From CAVRRZ01 sp963723745 (lineage in GTDB: Bacteria; Actinomycetota; Actinomycetes; Mycobacteriales; Geodermatophilaceae), in assembly GCA_963723745.1 (NCBI GenBank), contig CAVRRZ010000005.1, positions 248,001 through 312,000 on the forward strand: a stretch of DNA of 64,000 nucleotides. Reading direction: 5' to 3'. This document shows, in pieces, positions 42,416 to 50,585 of the stretch. The stretch's first letter is position 1. Each line of letters starts with the position of its first letter. Under the pieces are notes generated by a model, which saw nothing but the letters and a program-made list of their open reading frames with translations, ran no database searches and was not told the DNA's origin. A program made the translations under genes and the position numbers.

Positions 42416-42915
42416 CAGGCCTGCTCCCCCGCGGTCGAGGGCGCGGCGTCGGCGGCCTGCAGCACGGCGTTGACGATCGAGTAGTAGCCGGTGCAGCGGC
42501 AGATGTTGCCCATCATCCAGTCCTTGACCTCGTCGGCCGACGGCTTCGGGCACTCGCGGAGCAGCGCGGTCGCGGCCACCACCTGGCCGGGCGTGCAGAT
42601 GCCGCACTGGAAGCCCCCGCACTCGAGGAAGGCCTGCTGGACCGGCGAGAGCCGGCCGTCGTCCTCGGCGAGACCCTCGACGGTGGTGACCTCGCGGCCG
42701 GCCAGCGTGCCGACCGGCACCAGGCACGCCGACATCAGCCGACCGTCGACGAGGATGCTGCAGGCGCCGCAGACGCCGACGCTGCAGCCCTCCTTGGTGC
42801 CGGTGAGCCCGAGGTCCTCCCGCAGCACGTCGAGCACCGGACGGGCGGGCGCCGTGTCGACGTCCTTCTCCTGTCCGTTGACGCGGAAGACGATCCGCTC
42901 GTTCGTTTCGGACAC
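42415..42915 (-). CDS. Molybdenum hydroxylase [2Fe-2S] subunit
   Basis: A 166-residue CoxS-type subunit with two [2Fe-2S] clusters. The plant-type ferredoxin Cys set is EGCSVGVCGACSILVDG (~43-59) plus SAC. The second cluster is in the helical domain GGFQCGICTPGQ (~99-110) and MGNICRCTGY (~134-143). The GTG at 42915 is the family-fitting start. It is first in the operon, so the promoter must lie in the gap to 43053, which holds two palindromes. Confidence 0.9.
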   Translation of the reverse strand: MSETNERIVFRVNGQEKDVDTAPARPVLDVLREDLGLTGTKEGCSVGVCGACSILVDGRLMSACLVPVGTLAGREVTTVEGLAEDDGRLSPVQQAFLECGGFQCGICTPGQVVAATALLRECPKPSADEVKDWMMGNICRCTGYYSIVNAVLQAADAAPSTAGEQA

Positions 42916-42943
42916 GCGGGCCCCACTCCCCTTCGCAGACGTC

Positions 42944-42960
42944 GCACCATCCCGTGGTGC
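42944..42960. promoter_or_regulatory. Inverted repeat upstream of molybdenum hydroxylase operon
   Basis: GCACCA-TCCCG-TGGTGC, a perfect 6-bp inverted repeat with a 5-base spacer, lies 29 bases before the first gene. It is an operator candidate; no regulator gene is adjacent. Confidence 0.4.
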
Positions 42961-42984
42961 CCGTTGATCCTCACCCGTGGGCTA

Positions 42985-43000
42985 ATGGTCTGACAACCAT
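42985..43000. promoter_or_regulatory. Second inverted repeat, GntR-like, upstream of molybdenum hydroxylase operon
   Basis: ATGGT-N6-ACCAT is a perfect inverted repeat 70 bases before the first gene. Its TGGT-ACCA halves resemble FadR-subfamily GntR sites, but the spacing differs from the textbook form. Confidence 0.4.
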
Positions 43001-43053
43001 GCCCCAGGAGCGAGTCGGCGGGATCGGCGGGTGTGACGACTGCGGGCGGCGGC

Positions 43054-44259
43054 TCAGCGCCGCGGAGGATCCTCGGCCGTGGGGTCGACCTCGGTCGCCT
43101 CGTCGCGTACGAGCTCGTACCGGTGGCCGTAGGTGTCGATGACCGCCTCGACCGCGGCGACCACCGGGATCGAGACCAGCGCGCCCATCGGGCCGAAGAG
43201 CGCGGCGCCCGCGACGACCGCGCCGAAGGCCACAGCGGGATGGATGGACACGGTGCGCGCGGTGACCTTCGGGGCGATCAGGTAGTTCTCGATCTGCTGG
43301 TAGACGGTCCCGAACACGATCACCCACAGCGCGTCGCTCGGCTGGTCGGCGAGCGCCACGACGGCGGGCAGGCCGATGGCCAGGTAGGTGCCGATCGTCG
43401 GGATGAACTGCGAGACCAGTCCGGTCCACAGTGCCAGCGGGAGCCAGTACGGGACACCGAGCACGAACAGGACGGCGCCGGTGACCACGGCGCTGAGCAC
43501 CCCGAGGACCGCACGGGAGAGCACGTAGCCACCGGTCTTCTCCACCGCGATCGTCCAGACCGTGGCGATCACCCGCTGGTGCCGCGGCGGGAACCGGCGG
43601 GAGACGCTGTCGCGCAGCGCCGGCCCCTGGGCGGACATGTAGAAGGCGAACAGCAGGAACGTGAAGACCTGGAAGACGACGGCGACGATCGACGACACGA
43701 TGCCGACCACGTCGGGCACGAGGTCCTCGGCCAGGCCCTGCACCCGGTCGGGTGTCAGCTGCAGCGACTCCACGATGTCCCGTGGCGCGAAGTCGGTGCC
43801 CAGGCGGTCGTTGGCCCAGCCGACGACGCTGCGGACCACGTCGGGCAGGGCGGTGACCAGCGCGGCGAGCTGGTCGACCAGCAGCGCGCCGAAGACCCCG
43901 ATGAACGCGGCCGTGAGCAGGACCAGGCCCAGCAGCACGATCCCGGTGGCGGCCCCCCGGCGCAGGCCGCGCCGGGCCAGCCGCTCCACCAGCGGCTCGA
44001 CGCTGATCGCGAACAGCCAGGACAGGAAGAGCAGCCCGAGGAACCCGCTCAGGCTCTGGAAGGCCCAGACGGCGACCTGGAAGCCCGCGACGGCGACCAG
44101 CACGAAGACCACGGCCCGGCGGAACCACGGCGGCAGCCGGGTCGCCGGCGCTCGGCGGTCGACCGGCCATCCCCCCACCGGCGGCCCCACCGTGGGACGT
44201 GCGGCGGGCGGCGGGGGGACCTGCGGCGCCGGCCGCTCGCCGGACCCGTGCTCGCTCAT
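43054..44259 (-). CDS. AI-2E family (PerM-like) membrane protein
   Basis: A 401-residue polytopic protein. The N-terminal 40 residues are Pro-rich and cytoplasmic. Paired hydrophobic helices (~48-90) follow, then a long amphipathic soluble stretch (~130-195), then five or more TM segments with the family's IPTIGTYLA (~286-294), YQQIENYLIAPKV and GPMGALVSIPV. AI-2E family members export small molecules or act as Na+/H+ antiporters; the cargo here is unknown. It lies downstream of the ABC exporter on the same strand, but a 30-bp palindrome separates them. Confidence 0.85.
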   Translation of the reverse strand: MSEHGSGERPAPQVPPPPAARPTVGPPVGGWPVDRRAPATRLPPWFRRAVVFVLVAVAGFQVAVWAFQSLSGFLGLLFLSWLFAISVEPLVERLARRGLRRGAATGIVLLGLVLLTAAFIGVFGALLVDQLAALVTALPDVVRSVVGWANDRLGTDFAPRDIVESLQLTPDRVQGLAEDLVPDVVGIVSSIVAVVFQVFTFLLFAFYMSAQGPALRDSVSRRFPPRHQRVIATVWTIAVEKTGGYVLSRAVLGVLSAVVTGAVLFVLGVPYWLPLALWTGLVSQFIPTIGTYLAIGLPAVVALADQPSDALWVIVFGTVYQQIENYLIAPKVTARTVSIHPAVAFGAVVAGAALFGPMGALVSIPVVAAVEAVIDTYGHRYELVRDEATEVDPTAEDPPRR

Positions 44260-44349
44260 CCCGTCAGGATGTCCCGCCGCAGCCCTCCGGCGCAGGCATT
44301 ACGCCCCCACGACGGCGGGTCGCAACCCCTCCGGGTGACCGGATGCCCC

Positions 44350-44379
44350 CGCTGAGCTTTATCGCGATAAAGCTCAGCG
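44350..44379. repeat. 30-bp perfect palindrome at ABC permease 3' end
   Basis: Both 15-base halves (44350-44364 and 44365-44379) are exact reverse complements with no spacer; the centre reads TTTATCG-CGATAAA. It contains the permease stop codon (44374-44376). The A/T-rich core inside GC-rich DNA suits a protein-binding site. As RNA it could also form a hairpin terminator, though with no natural loop. Confidence 0.85.
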
Positions 44380-45213
44380 GCTGCGGTACAGCCGGGTGGT
44401 GATCGGGAGGAACACCGCCGCCAGCAGCGCGGACACCCCCAGCGAGATCAGGATCGCGCCGCTGTCCGGGTCGCCGTCCATCAGCGAGCGTGACGCCGTG
44501 GCGAGGATCGAGATCGGGTTGACGTCGACGAACGCCTCCAGCGGGCCGGGCAAGGTGGCCGGGTCGACGAACACGTTGGACAGGAACGTCAGCGGGAAGA
44601 TGCCCATGAAGCCGGCGTTCATCACCGCGTTCGGCGAGCGCAGCAGCAGGCCGAGCACCGAGAACACCCACGAGAGCCCGAACGAGAACACCACCACGAG
44701 GGCGAGCGCGGAGACCGCGCCGACGAGCCCGGCGTCCGGGCGGTAGCCGAGGGCGACACCCACCACGATGATCACCGTGCCGGCGATGACGTAGCGGACG
44801 CTGTCGCCGAGCAGCGATCCCAGCAGCGGCGCGGGGCGCCAGATCGGCAGGGAGCGGAACCGGTCGACCACGCCCTTGGTCAGGTCCGTGTTGAGCGAGA
44901 CCCCGGAGTACACCGTCGTGAACAGCACCGACATGACCAGCAGGCCCGGCAGCGTGTAGTCCAGGTAGGCACTGGTCGAGCCGGCGATCGCGCCACCGAA
45001 CAGGTACGTGAACATCAGCAGGAACATCACCGGCGTCACGGTCACGTCGAGCAGCTGCTCGGGCACGTGCTTGACCTTGAGCATGCCGCGCCAGCCGAAG
45101 GTGAGCGCCGTCGACAGCGGACCGGGCCGCGGCGGGCGGGCGGTCGACGCGATGGCCCGCCGGACGGCGGCGGTGTCGGTCGTGTCCGGCGTGGTGGTCG
45201 GGGTGACGGTCAT
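44374..45213 (-). CDS. ABC-2 type exporter permease (DrrB-like)
   Basis: A 279-residue permease with six TM helices (~57-270) and the ABC-2 signature in the second half (MGIFPLTFLSNVFV, DVNPISILATASRSLM). A Thr/Pro-rich N-terminal tail is cytoplasmic. The ATG at 45213 overlaps the ATPase stop by four bases, so the two form one DrrAB-type exporter. Such pairs pump out hydrophobic drugs, lipids or secondary metabolites. Confidence 0.88.
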   Translation of the reverse strand: MTVTPTTTPDTTDTAAVRRAIASTARPPRPGPLSTALTFGWRGMLKVKHVPEQLLDVTVTPVMFLLMFTYLFGGAIAGSTSAYLDYTLPGLLVMSVLFTTVYSGVSLNTDLTKGVVDRFRSLPIWRPAPLLGSLLGDSVRYVIAGTVIIVVGVALGYRPDAGLVGAVSALALVVVFSFGLSWVFSVLGLLLRSPNAVMNAGFMGIFPLTFLSNVFVDPATLPGPLEAFVDVNPISILATASRSLMDGDPDSGAILISLGVSALLAAVFLPITTRLYRSR

Positions 45214-46187
45214 GACGGCTGCTCCTCCAGCTCGCGGGACGGCTCGGCGGCGTGTCCGGTCAGGGCCAGGAACACCTCGTCGAGGCTGGGCTGCTCCAGC
45301 GCGAAGTGCTCCACGCCGATGCCGGCCCGGGCCAGCTCGGCCACGCCGAGCGCCGCCCGGTCGCCGTCCGAGCAGGCCACCGACAGTGCCGCCGGGTCAC
45401 CGGCGAGGGCGACCGGGCCGAGTTCCCGTTCCAGGAGGCCGGCTGCCTCGGGCCGCCGGGCGGGGTCGAGCAGCCGGACATGCAGGGACCCGCTGCCGAC
45501 CGACGCCTTGAGCTGCGCCGGCGTGCCCTCGGCGATGACCCGGCCGCGGTCGATGACGGCGATGCCGTCGGCCAGCTGGTCGGCCTCCTCGAGGTACTGG
45601 GTGCAGAGCAGGATCGTCGTCCCCCCGGCCACCAGCGCCCGGGCGATCTCCCACACCTGGTTGCGCGACCGCGGGTCCAGGCCCGTGGTCGGCTCGTCGA
45701 GGAACATCAGGCGCGGCGTGACCACGATGCTGGCGGCGATGTCGAGCCGACGCCGCATGCCGCCCGAGTAGTGCTTGACCAGCCGCCCGGCCGCCTCCGC
45801 GATGCCGAACGCCTCCAGCAGCTCGTCGGCGCGGGCCCGCGCGGCGCCGCGGGACAGGCCCAGCAACCGGGCCAGGAGCAGCAGGTTCTCGCGGCCCGTC
45901 AGCTCCTCGTCCACCGAGGCCAGCTGGCCGGTCAGGCTGACCAGGCCCCGGACGGCGTCGGCGTCGGTCACCACGTCGTGCCCGAGCACCCGGGCGCTGC
46001 CCGAGTCGGGCGAGATGAGCGTGGCCAGCATCCGGATGGTCGTGGTCTTGCCGGCCCCGTTCGGGCCCAGCACGCCGTAGACCACCCCCTCGGGGACGGC
46101 CAGGTCGATGCCGTCGACGGCACGGGTGCCGCCGAAGGACTTGACGAGCGCGGTGGCCTCGATGGCCAGCGCTGCGGTCTGCGTCAT
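45210..46187 (-). CDS. ABC exporter ATP-binding protein (DrrA-like)
   Basis: A 325-residue ATPase of the daunorubicin-resistance type. It has Walker A GPNGAGKT (~43-50), Q-loop SLTGQ, signature YSGGMRRRLD (~141-150), Walker B RLMFLDEPTTGLD, and the C-terminal ~90-residue DrrA domain (VRLLDPARRPEAAG). ATG at 46187. It leads the exporter operon. No regulator or biosynthetic cluster is adjacent, so the cargo is unknown. Confidence 0.9.
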   Translation of the reverse strand: MTQTAALAIEATALVKSFGGTRAVDGIDLAVPEGVVYGVLGPNGAGKTTTIRMLATLISPDSGSARVLGHDVVTDADAVRGLVSLTGQLASVDEELTGRENLLLLARLLGLSRGAARARADELLEAFGIAEAAGRLVKHYSGGMRRRLDIAASIVVTPRLMFLDEPTTGLDPRSRNQVWEIARALVAGGTTILLCTQYLEEADQLADGIAVIDRGRVIAEGTPAQLKASVGSGSLHVRLLDPARRPEAAGLLERELGPVALAGDPAALSVACSDGDRAALGVAELARAGIGVEHFALEQPSLDEVFLALTGHAAEPSRELEEQPS

Positions 46188-46294
46188 GGGTTCCCGCCGG
46201 GTCGGTGAAGTGGGTCGAAGGTCCGACCGACTGTGCGCCGAGGACTCATCGGCGCGCCACCGACTTTTCTGCCATCGACCGGACGGGGCAGGCC

Positions 46295-47644
46295 CTAGAT
46301 CAGGCCGTGCGCGTGTACCGCCTCGGCCACCTGCAGGAACCCGGCCACGTTGGCGCCGAGCACGAGGTCGCCCGGGGCGCCGTACTCCTCGGCGGTCTCG
46401 TGGCACCGCCGGTGGATCGCCCGCATGATCTCCTCCAGCCGGGCCTCGCTGTGCTCGAAGGTCCACCGGTCGCGCGAGGCGTTCTGCTGCATCTCCAGCG
46501 CCGAGGTGGCCACACCGCCGGCGTTGGCGGCCTTGCCGGGTGCGAACGCGATCCCGGCCTCCCGGAAGACGCGGACCGCCTCCGGCGTGGCCGGCATGTT
46601 CGCGCCCTCGACCACGTACCGGCAGCCGTTGCGGGCCAGCACCGCCGCCGCGTCGCCGTCCAGCTCGTTCTGCGTCGCGCTCGGGACGGCGACGTCGCAC
46701 GGCACGTCCCAGATGCTTCCCTCGGCGACGAAGGACGCCGAGTCGACCCGGTCGGCGTAGTCGCAGATCCGGCCGCGCTCGACCTCCTTGACCTGCTTGA
46801 GGACGTCGAGGTCGATCCCCTTCTCGTCGACGACGTAGCCGGTGGAGTCCGAGCAGGCGACGACGGTGCCGCCGAGCTGGTGGATCTTCTCGATGCCGTA
46901 CACGGCCACGTTGCCCGAGCCGGACACGGTGACCCGGCGCCCGTCGAAGGACTCGCCGGCCTGCTCCATCATCGCGGCGGCGAAGAAGGCGGCGCCGTAG
47001 CCGGTGGCCTCGGTGCGCACCAGCGCCCCGCCCCAGCCCAGCCCCTTGCCGGTGATGACGCCGGACTCGTAGCGGTTGGTGATCCGCTTGTACTGGCCGA
47101 AGAGGAAGCCGATCTCCCGGGAGCCGACGCCGATGTCACCGGCCGGCACGTCGGTGTACTCGCCCAGGTGCCGGTACAGCTCGGTCATGAACGACTGGCA
47201 GAAGCGCATGATCTCGGCGTCCGACCGGCCCTTGGGGTCGAAGTCCGACCCGCCCTTGCCGCCACCGATGGGCATGCCGGTCAGGGCGTTCTTGAAGATC
47301 TGCTCGAAGCCGAGGAACTTGACGATGCCCAGGTCGACCGACGGGTGGAACCGCAGCCCGCCCTTGTACGGCCCGAGCGCCGAGTTGAACTCGACCCGGA
47401 ACCCCCGGTTGATGTGCACCTCGCCGCGGTCGTCGGCCCAGGGCACGCGGAAGATGATCTGCCGCTCGGGCTCGCAGATGCGCTCGACCGTCTTCATCTC
47501 GGTGTACTCGCGGTGCCGCGCCAGCACCACGGCGAGGGAGTCGAGCACCTCGCGGACGGCCTGGTGGAACTCCTTCTCACCGCGGTTGCGTCGCAGCACG
47601 TCCTTGTAGATCTGCTCGACGACCTTCTCGGTGTCCGTTGCCAT
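46295..47644 (-). CDS. gdhA: NADP-type glutamate dehydrogenase
   Basis: A 449-residue hexameric-type enzyme making glutamate from 2-oxoglutarate, ammonia and NADPH. It has the substrate site GGLRFHPSV and KNALTGMPIGGGKGG with catalytic Lys (~110-129), the Asp of AGDIGVG, Rossmann SGSGNVAVYG (~237-246), and the C-terminal PGKAANAGGVATSALEM. ATG at 47644. The length matches the ~450-residue NADP-specific group. It is monocistronic between the ABC exporter and SulP genes; about 107 bases separate it from drrA. Confidence 0.92.
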   Translation of the reverse strand: MATDTEKVVEQIYKDVLRRNRGEKEFHQAVREVLDSLAVVLARHREYTEMKTVERICEPERQIIFRVPWADDRGEVHINRGFRVEFNSALGPYKGGLRFHPSVDLGIVKFLGFEQIFKNALTGMPIGGGKGGSDFDPKGRSDAEIMRFCQSFMTELYRHLGEYTDVPAGDIGVGSREIGFLFGQYKRITNRYESGVITGKGLGWGGALVRTEATGYGAAFFAAAMMEQAGESFDGRRVTVSGSGNVAVYGIEKIHQLGGTVVACSDSTGYVVDEKGIDLDVLKQVKEVERGRICDYADRVDSASFVAEGSIWDVPCDVAVPSATQNELDGDAAAVLARNGCRYVVEGANMPATPEAVRVFREAGIAFAPGKAANAGGVATSALEMQQNASRDRWTFEHSEARLEEIMRAIHRRCHETAEEYGAPGDLVLGANVAGFLQVAEAVHAHGLI

Positions 47645-47684
47645 CCCGCTCCTCGGTCTCGTGGTTCCCGCGCGCCGGAGGACG

Positions 47685-49382
47685 CTACGACAAGGGCGCC
47701 GGCGCTTCGCACCGGCCCGCCCGGGAGGCCGCCCGCTCGGCATGGCGGACGGCGTGCGCCAGGGCGTCGGCGGCGTCGGTGAACACGTGCCGGCGAGCGC
47801 GCAGGCCGGCCAGCACGCCCACGGCCTCGAGCAGCCGCAGGTGCTCGTCGCTCGCGCCCTTCACCAGCACGGTGATGCCCCGCTCCTCGAGCCGGTCGAC
47901 CACCTCGCCCAGCGCTCGGGCGCCGGTGGCGTCGAGCATCGCCATGCTGCCCAGCCGCAGGATCACCACCCGGACGCCGGTGGTCGCCGTGAGCTCGCGC
48001 AGCAGCCGGTCGGCCGCCCCGAAGAACAGCGGGCCGTCGAAGCGGTAGGCCAGCACGTCTCCCCCGTGCAGCGCCGTCGCGCTCGCGCCCGGGTCGGCCG
48101 GGAAGGCCTCGGGCACGGCCTGCGCGGTGCGCGACAGGTGCACGAGCGCCAGGACGACGGCGAGGACCAGACCCGCCTCGACCGCGACGACCAGGTCGAA
48201 GGCGACGGTGCACGCGGCGGTGAGCAGGAAGACGGCGGCGTCGCTACGGGTGCTGCGCAGCACGGCGCGCACGGCCGAGCGCTCCACCATGCGGGCGGCC
48301 GTGACGACGAGGACCCCGGCCAGAGCCACGAGAGGGATCCGCGAGACCAGACCGGAGGCGGTCAGCACGATGGCGGCGAGCACGCCCGCGTGGGTGAGCG
48401 CAGCCACCCGCGTCCGTGCCCCCGCCCGGGCGTTGACCGCCGTCCGGGCGATCGCGCCGGTGGCCGGCATGCCGCCGCAGACACCGGACGCGACGTTGGC
48501 CAGCCCCTGGCCGACGAGCTCGCGGTCCGGGTCGTGCCGCGAAGCGGTGGTCATGCCGTCGGCGACGCGCGCGGAGAGCAGGCTCTCCAGCGCCGCGAGG
48601 AAGGCCACCACCGCGGCGGCGCCGAGCAGGTCGCCGGCCCCGCCGAGATCGGGCAGCGCCGGCACCGGCAGCGACGAGGGCAGGTCGCCGATGACGGCGA
48701 CCCGCATCCCGCTCAGCTCGGCGACGAGGGTGACCGCCACGACCGCGACCAGCCCGGCCGGCACGGCGCGGTGCAGCCGGGGCAGCACGGCGACGAGGAC
48801 GATCGACAGCGCGAACACGCCCAGCACGGGCCAGTCCGGGTCGGCGGCGAACCGGGCGGCCGCCGTCGCGGCCCCCGCGACGGCGTTCTCGACGTCGGGA
48901 CGCTCCACACCCAGCGCGGCGGGGATCTGCTGGGCCGCGATGATGACCGCGATGCCGACGGTGAAGCCCTCGACGAGCGGCCACGGCACGTAGGCGAGCA
49001 GCCGGCCCAGCCGGAGGACGCCCGCGGCCAGCACCAGGAGCCCGGCCAGCACCGCGACGGGGTAGACCACCGACGGGCCGTGCTGGGCGACCAGCGGCAC
49101 CAGGACGACGGCCATCGCCCCGGTTGGCCCGGAGACCTGCACGTGGGAGCCGCCGAAGACGGCCGCCACGGCGCCGGCGGCCACCGCGGTCACCAGCCCG
49201 ACCTGCGCCCCGACGCCGGTGGCCACCGCGAAGGCCAGGGCCAGCGGGAGTGCGACGACACCCACCGTGACGCCGGCCGCGAGGTCGGCGGCCCAGCTGC
49301 GCCGCAGGCCCGCGTAGTCCGAGCGGCGGGGCAGCAACGAGCCGGCGTTCCGAAGCCAGGCGGAGGCGGACGGCGCGCTCAC
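47685..49382 (-). CDS. SulP-family anion transporter with STAS domain
   Basis: A 565-residue permease. The transmembrane part (~28-400) has a SulP-type LALAFAVATGV segment (~49-59) and the GGMPATGAIARTAVN pattern. The cytoplasmic STAS domain (~430-540) ends it (FDGPLFFGAADRLL, LRLGSMAMLDATGARAL). SulP proteins move sulfate, bicarbonate or dicarboxylates. The start GTG at 49382 overlaps the stop of the ArsR-type regulator (GTGA), so the regulator and transporter are translated together, suggesting that the regulator senses a solute linked to this transporter. Confidence 0.88.
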   Translation of the reverse strand: MSAPSASAWLRNAGSLLPRRSDYAGLRRSWAADLAAGVTVGVVALPLALAFAVATGVGAQVGLVTAVAAGAVAAVFGGSHVQVSGPTGAMAVVLVPLVAQHGPSVVYPVAVLAGLLVLAAGVLRLGRLLAYVPWPLVEGFTVGIAVIIAAQQIPAALGVERPDVENAVAGAATAAARFAADPDWPVLGVFALSIVLVAVLPRLHRAVPAGLVAVVAVTLVAELSGMRVAVIGDLPSSLPVPALPDLGGAGDLLGAAAVVAFLAALESLLSARVADGMTTASRHDPDRELVGQGLANVASGVCGGMPATGAIARTAVNARAGARTRVAALTHAGVLAAIVLTASGLVSRIPLVALAGVLVVTAARMVERSAVRAVLRSTRSDAAVFLLTAACTVAFDLVVAVEAGLVLAVVLALVHLSRTAQAVPEAFPADPGASATALHGGDVLAYRFDGPLFFGAADRLLRELTATTGVRVVILRLGSMAMLDATGARALGEVVDRLEERGITVLVKGASDEHLRLLEAVGVLAGLRARRHVFTDAADALAHAVRHAERAASRAGRCEAPAPLS

Positions 49383-49759
49383 TCCGGGACCCGCGCGGCG
49401 TCGGCCAGGGTCACCGCGTCGTCGGCCCGGTCGAGTGCGGCCAGCAGCGCCTGGTCCTCGCGGAGGACCGCGGTCAGGAGCCGGCGGGCGACCGCAAGGA
49501 GCTCCGCGGTCTGCGGATCGCGCAGCGAGCAGATGACGCTGCTGCGCACCCGCCGGCTGTCGACCACGCCGGCCCGCCGGAGCACGGTCACCTGCTGGGA
49601 CAGGTGCGACAGCTCCAGACCCGTCGCCTCCGCCAGCTCCCCCACCGTGTGCTCGCGCTCGGCCAGCAGCTCGAGCACGCGCACCCGGGCGGGGTGGCCC
49701 AGCGCCTTGAACAGCTCGGCCTTGGCCTCCGCGACGGGGCGGCCCGGGGTGAACGGCAT
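49379..49759 (-). CDS. ArsR-family repressor of SulP transporter
   Basis: A 126-residue winged-helix regulator. The HTH is TVGELAEATGLELSHLSQQVTVL (~38-60), with the beta-hairpin VDSRRVRSSVICSL. It has one Cys (in ICSL) and no CxC metal motif in helix alpha3, so it is not a classic arsenic/zinc sensor. A very similar arrangement (ArsR plus SulP) is common in actinobacteria. It likely binds the CTTGAC/GTCAAG repeats just upstream of its own start. Confidence 0.88.
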   Translation of the reverse strand: MPFTPGRPVAEAKAELFKALGHPARVRVLELLAEREHTVGELAEATGLELSHLSQQVTVLRRAGVVDSRRVRSSVICSLRDPQTAELLAVARRLLTAVLREDQALLAALDRADDAVTLADAARVPE

Positions 49760-49774
49760 GACGTCACCCTACGA

Positions 49775-49800
49775 CTTGACCAAGCCGTCAAGCCGTCAAG
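49775..49800. promoter_or_regulatory. ArsR-type operator (CTTGAC-N6-GTCAAG plus extra half-site)
   Basis: CTTGAC (49775-49780) and GTCAAG (49787-49792) form a perfect inverted repeat with six bases between, 16 bases before the ArsR start. Another GTCAAG follows at 49795-49800. On the - strand the half-sites read TTGAC, so they may also contain the -35 element. Confidence 0.65.
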
Positions 49801-49859
49801 CCCCGGTGTTCTGCGCCACGTCGTCCGAGCCGTCCCCGGCCGGTGGGTAGGGACCGCCC

Positions 49860-50552
49860 ATGGCAACCCAGCACCCGGCCGTACCGGACCCCGGAGAGGT
49901 GGAGCGGGAGGGGCTCGCCCGCCGGCTCGACCGCCCGATGGGCGTCCTCGGCGTGCTCTTCGTCCTCGTCGTCCTGGGCCAGAGCCTCGCCCGGTCGACG
50001 TGGCTGACCGTCGTCCTCTCGGCAACCGGCTGGCTGCTGTGGGCGGTGTTCGTCGCCGAGTTCGCGTTCCGGGCGCACCGGGCGGGCGACAAGCGCCGCT
50101 TCTGGCGGCGGAACTGGTGGCAGGTCGTCTTCCTGGTCGTCCCCTTCCTGCGGTTCGCGCGCGCACTGACGTTGCTGCGCGCGGCCCGGGTCGGCGGCGT
50201 CGTCTCGGCGGCGGTGCGGGGCTCCCGCTCCGCCGGCCGGCTGCTCTCGGGACGGGTCGCCTGGCTCGCCGCCGTGACTGGCGTGGTCGTGCTCGCGGCG
50301 AGCCAGCTGCTGTACGTGCTCGGCGCGTACGACCGCTACGCCGATGCCCTGCACGACGCCGCACTGAGCACCGTCACCGGTGAGCCGCTGGCCGCTCCCG
50401 GCGCGGTGGCCCGCTTCCTGGAGGTGGGACTCGCGGTGTACTCGGTGGCGGTGTTCGCGACCCTCGCCGGCGCCCTCGGGGCGTACTTCCTCGACCGCCC
50501 CCGCAGCGGGGAGCCGGAGGCCTCCGTGGCGCCGGCGGCCGGCGGCGTATAG
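49860..50552 (+). CDS. Potassium-channel-like membrane protein with altered filter
   Basis: A 230-residue protein with the plan of a voltage-gated-type K+ channel subunit: two N-terminal helices (~28-72), a charged segment rich in Arg that resembles S4 (RFARALTLLRAARVGG, ~98-113), then two helices flanking a pore loop (~135-210). Where channels have TVGYGD, this one reads TVTGEPL (171-177), so the K+ selectivity filter is not canonical. It is either a different ion channel or a non-conducting sensor. ATG at 49860 follows GGGACC. Confidence 0.75.
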   Translation: MATQHPAVPDPGEVEREGLARRLDRPMGVLGVLFVLVVLGQSLARSTWLTVVLSATGWLLWAVFVAEFAFRAHRAGDKRRFWRRNWWQVVFLVVPFLRFARALTLLRAARVGGVVSAAVRGSRSAGRLLSGRVAWLAAVTGVVVLAASQLLYVLGAYDRYADALHDAALSTVTGEPLAAPGAVARFLEVGLAVYSVAVFATLAGALGAYFLDRPRSGEPEASVAPAAGGV

Positions 50553-50585
50553 AACGGGGCCACCGCAGGGCTGGAGGAGTGCCGC

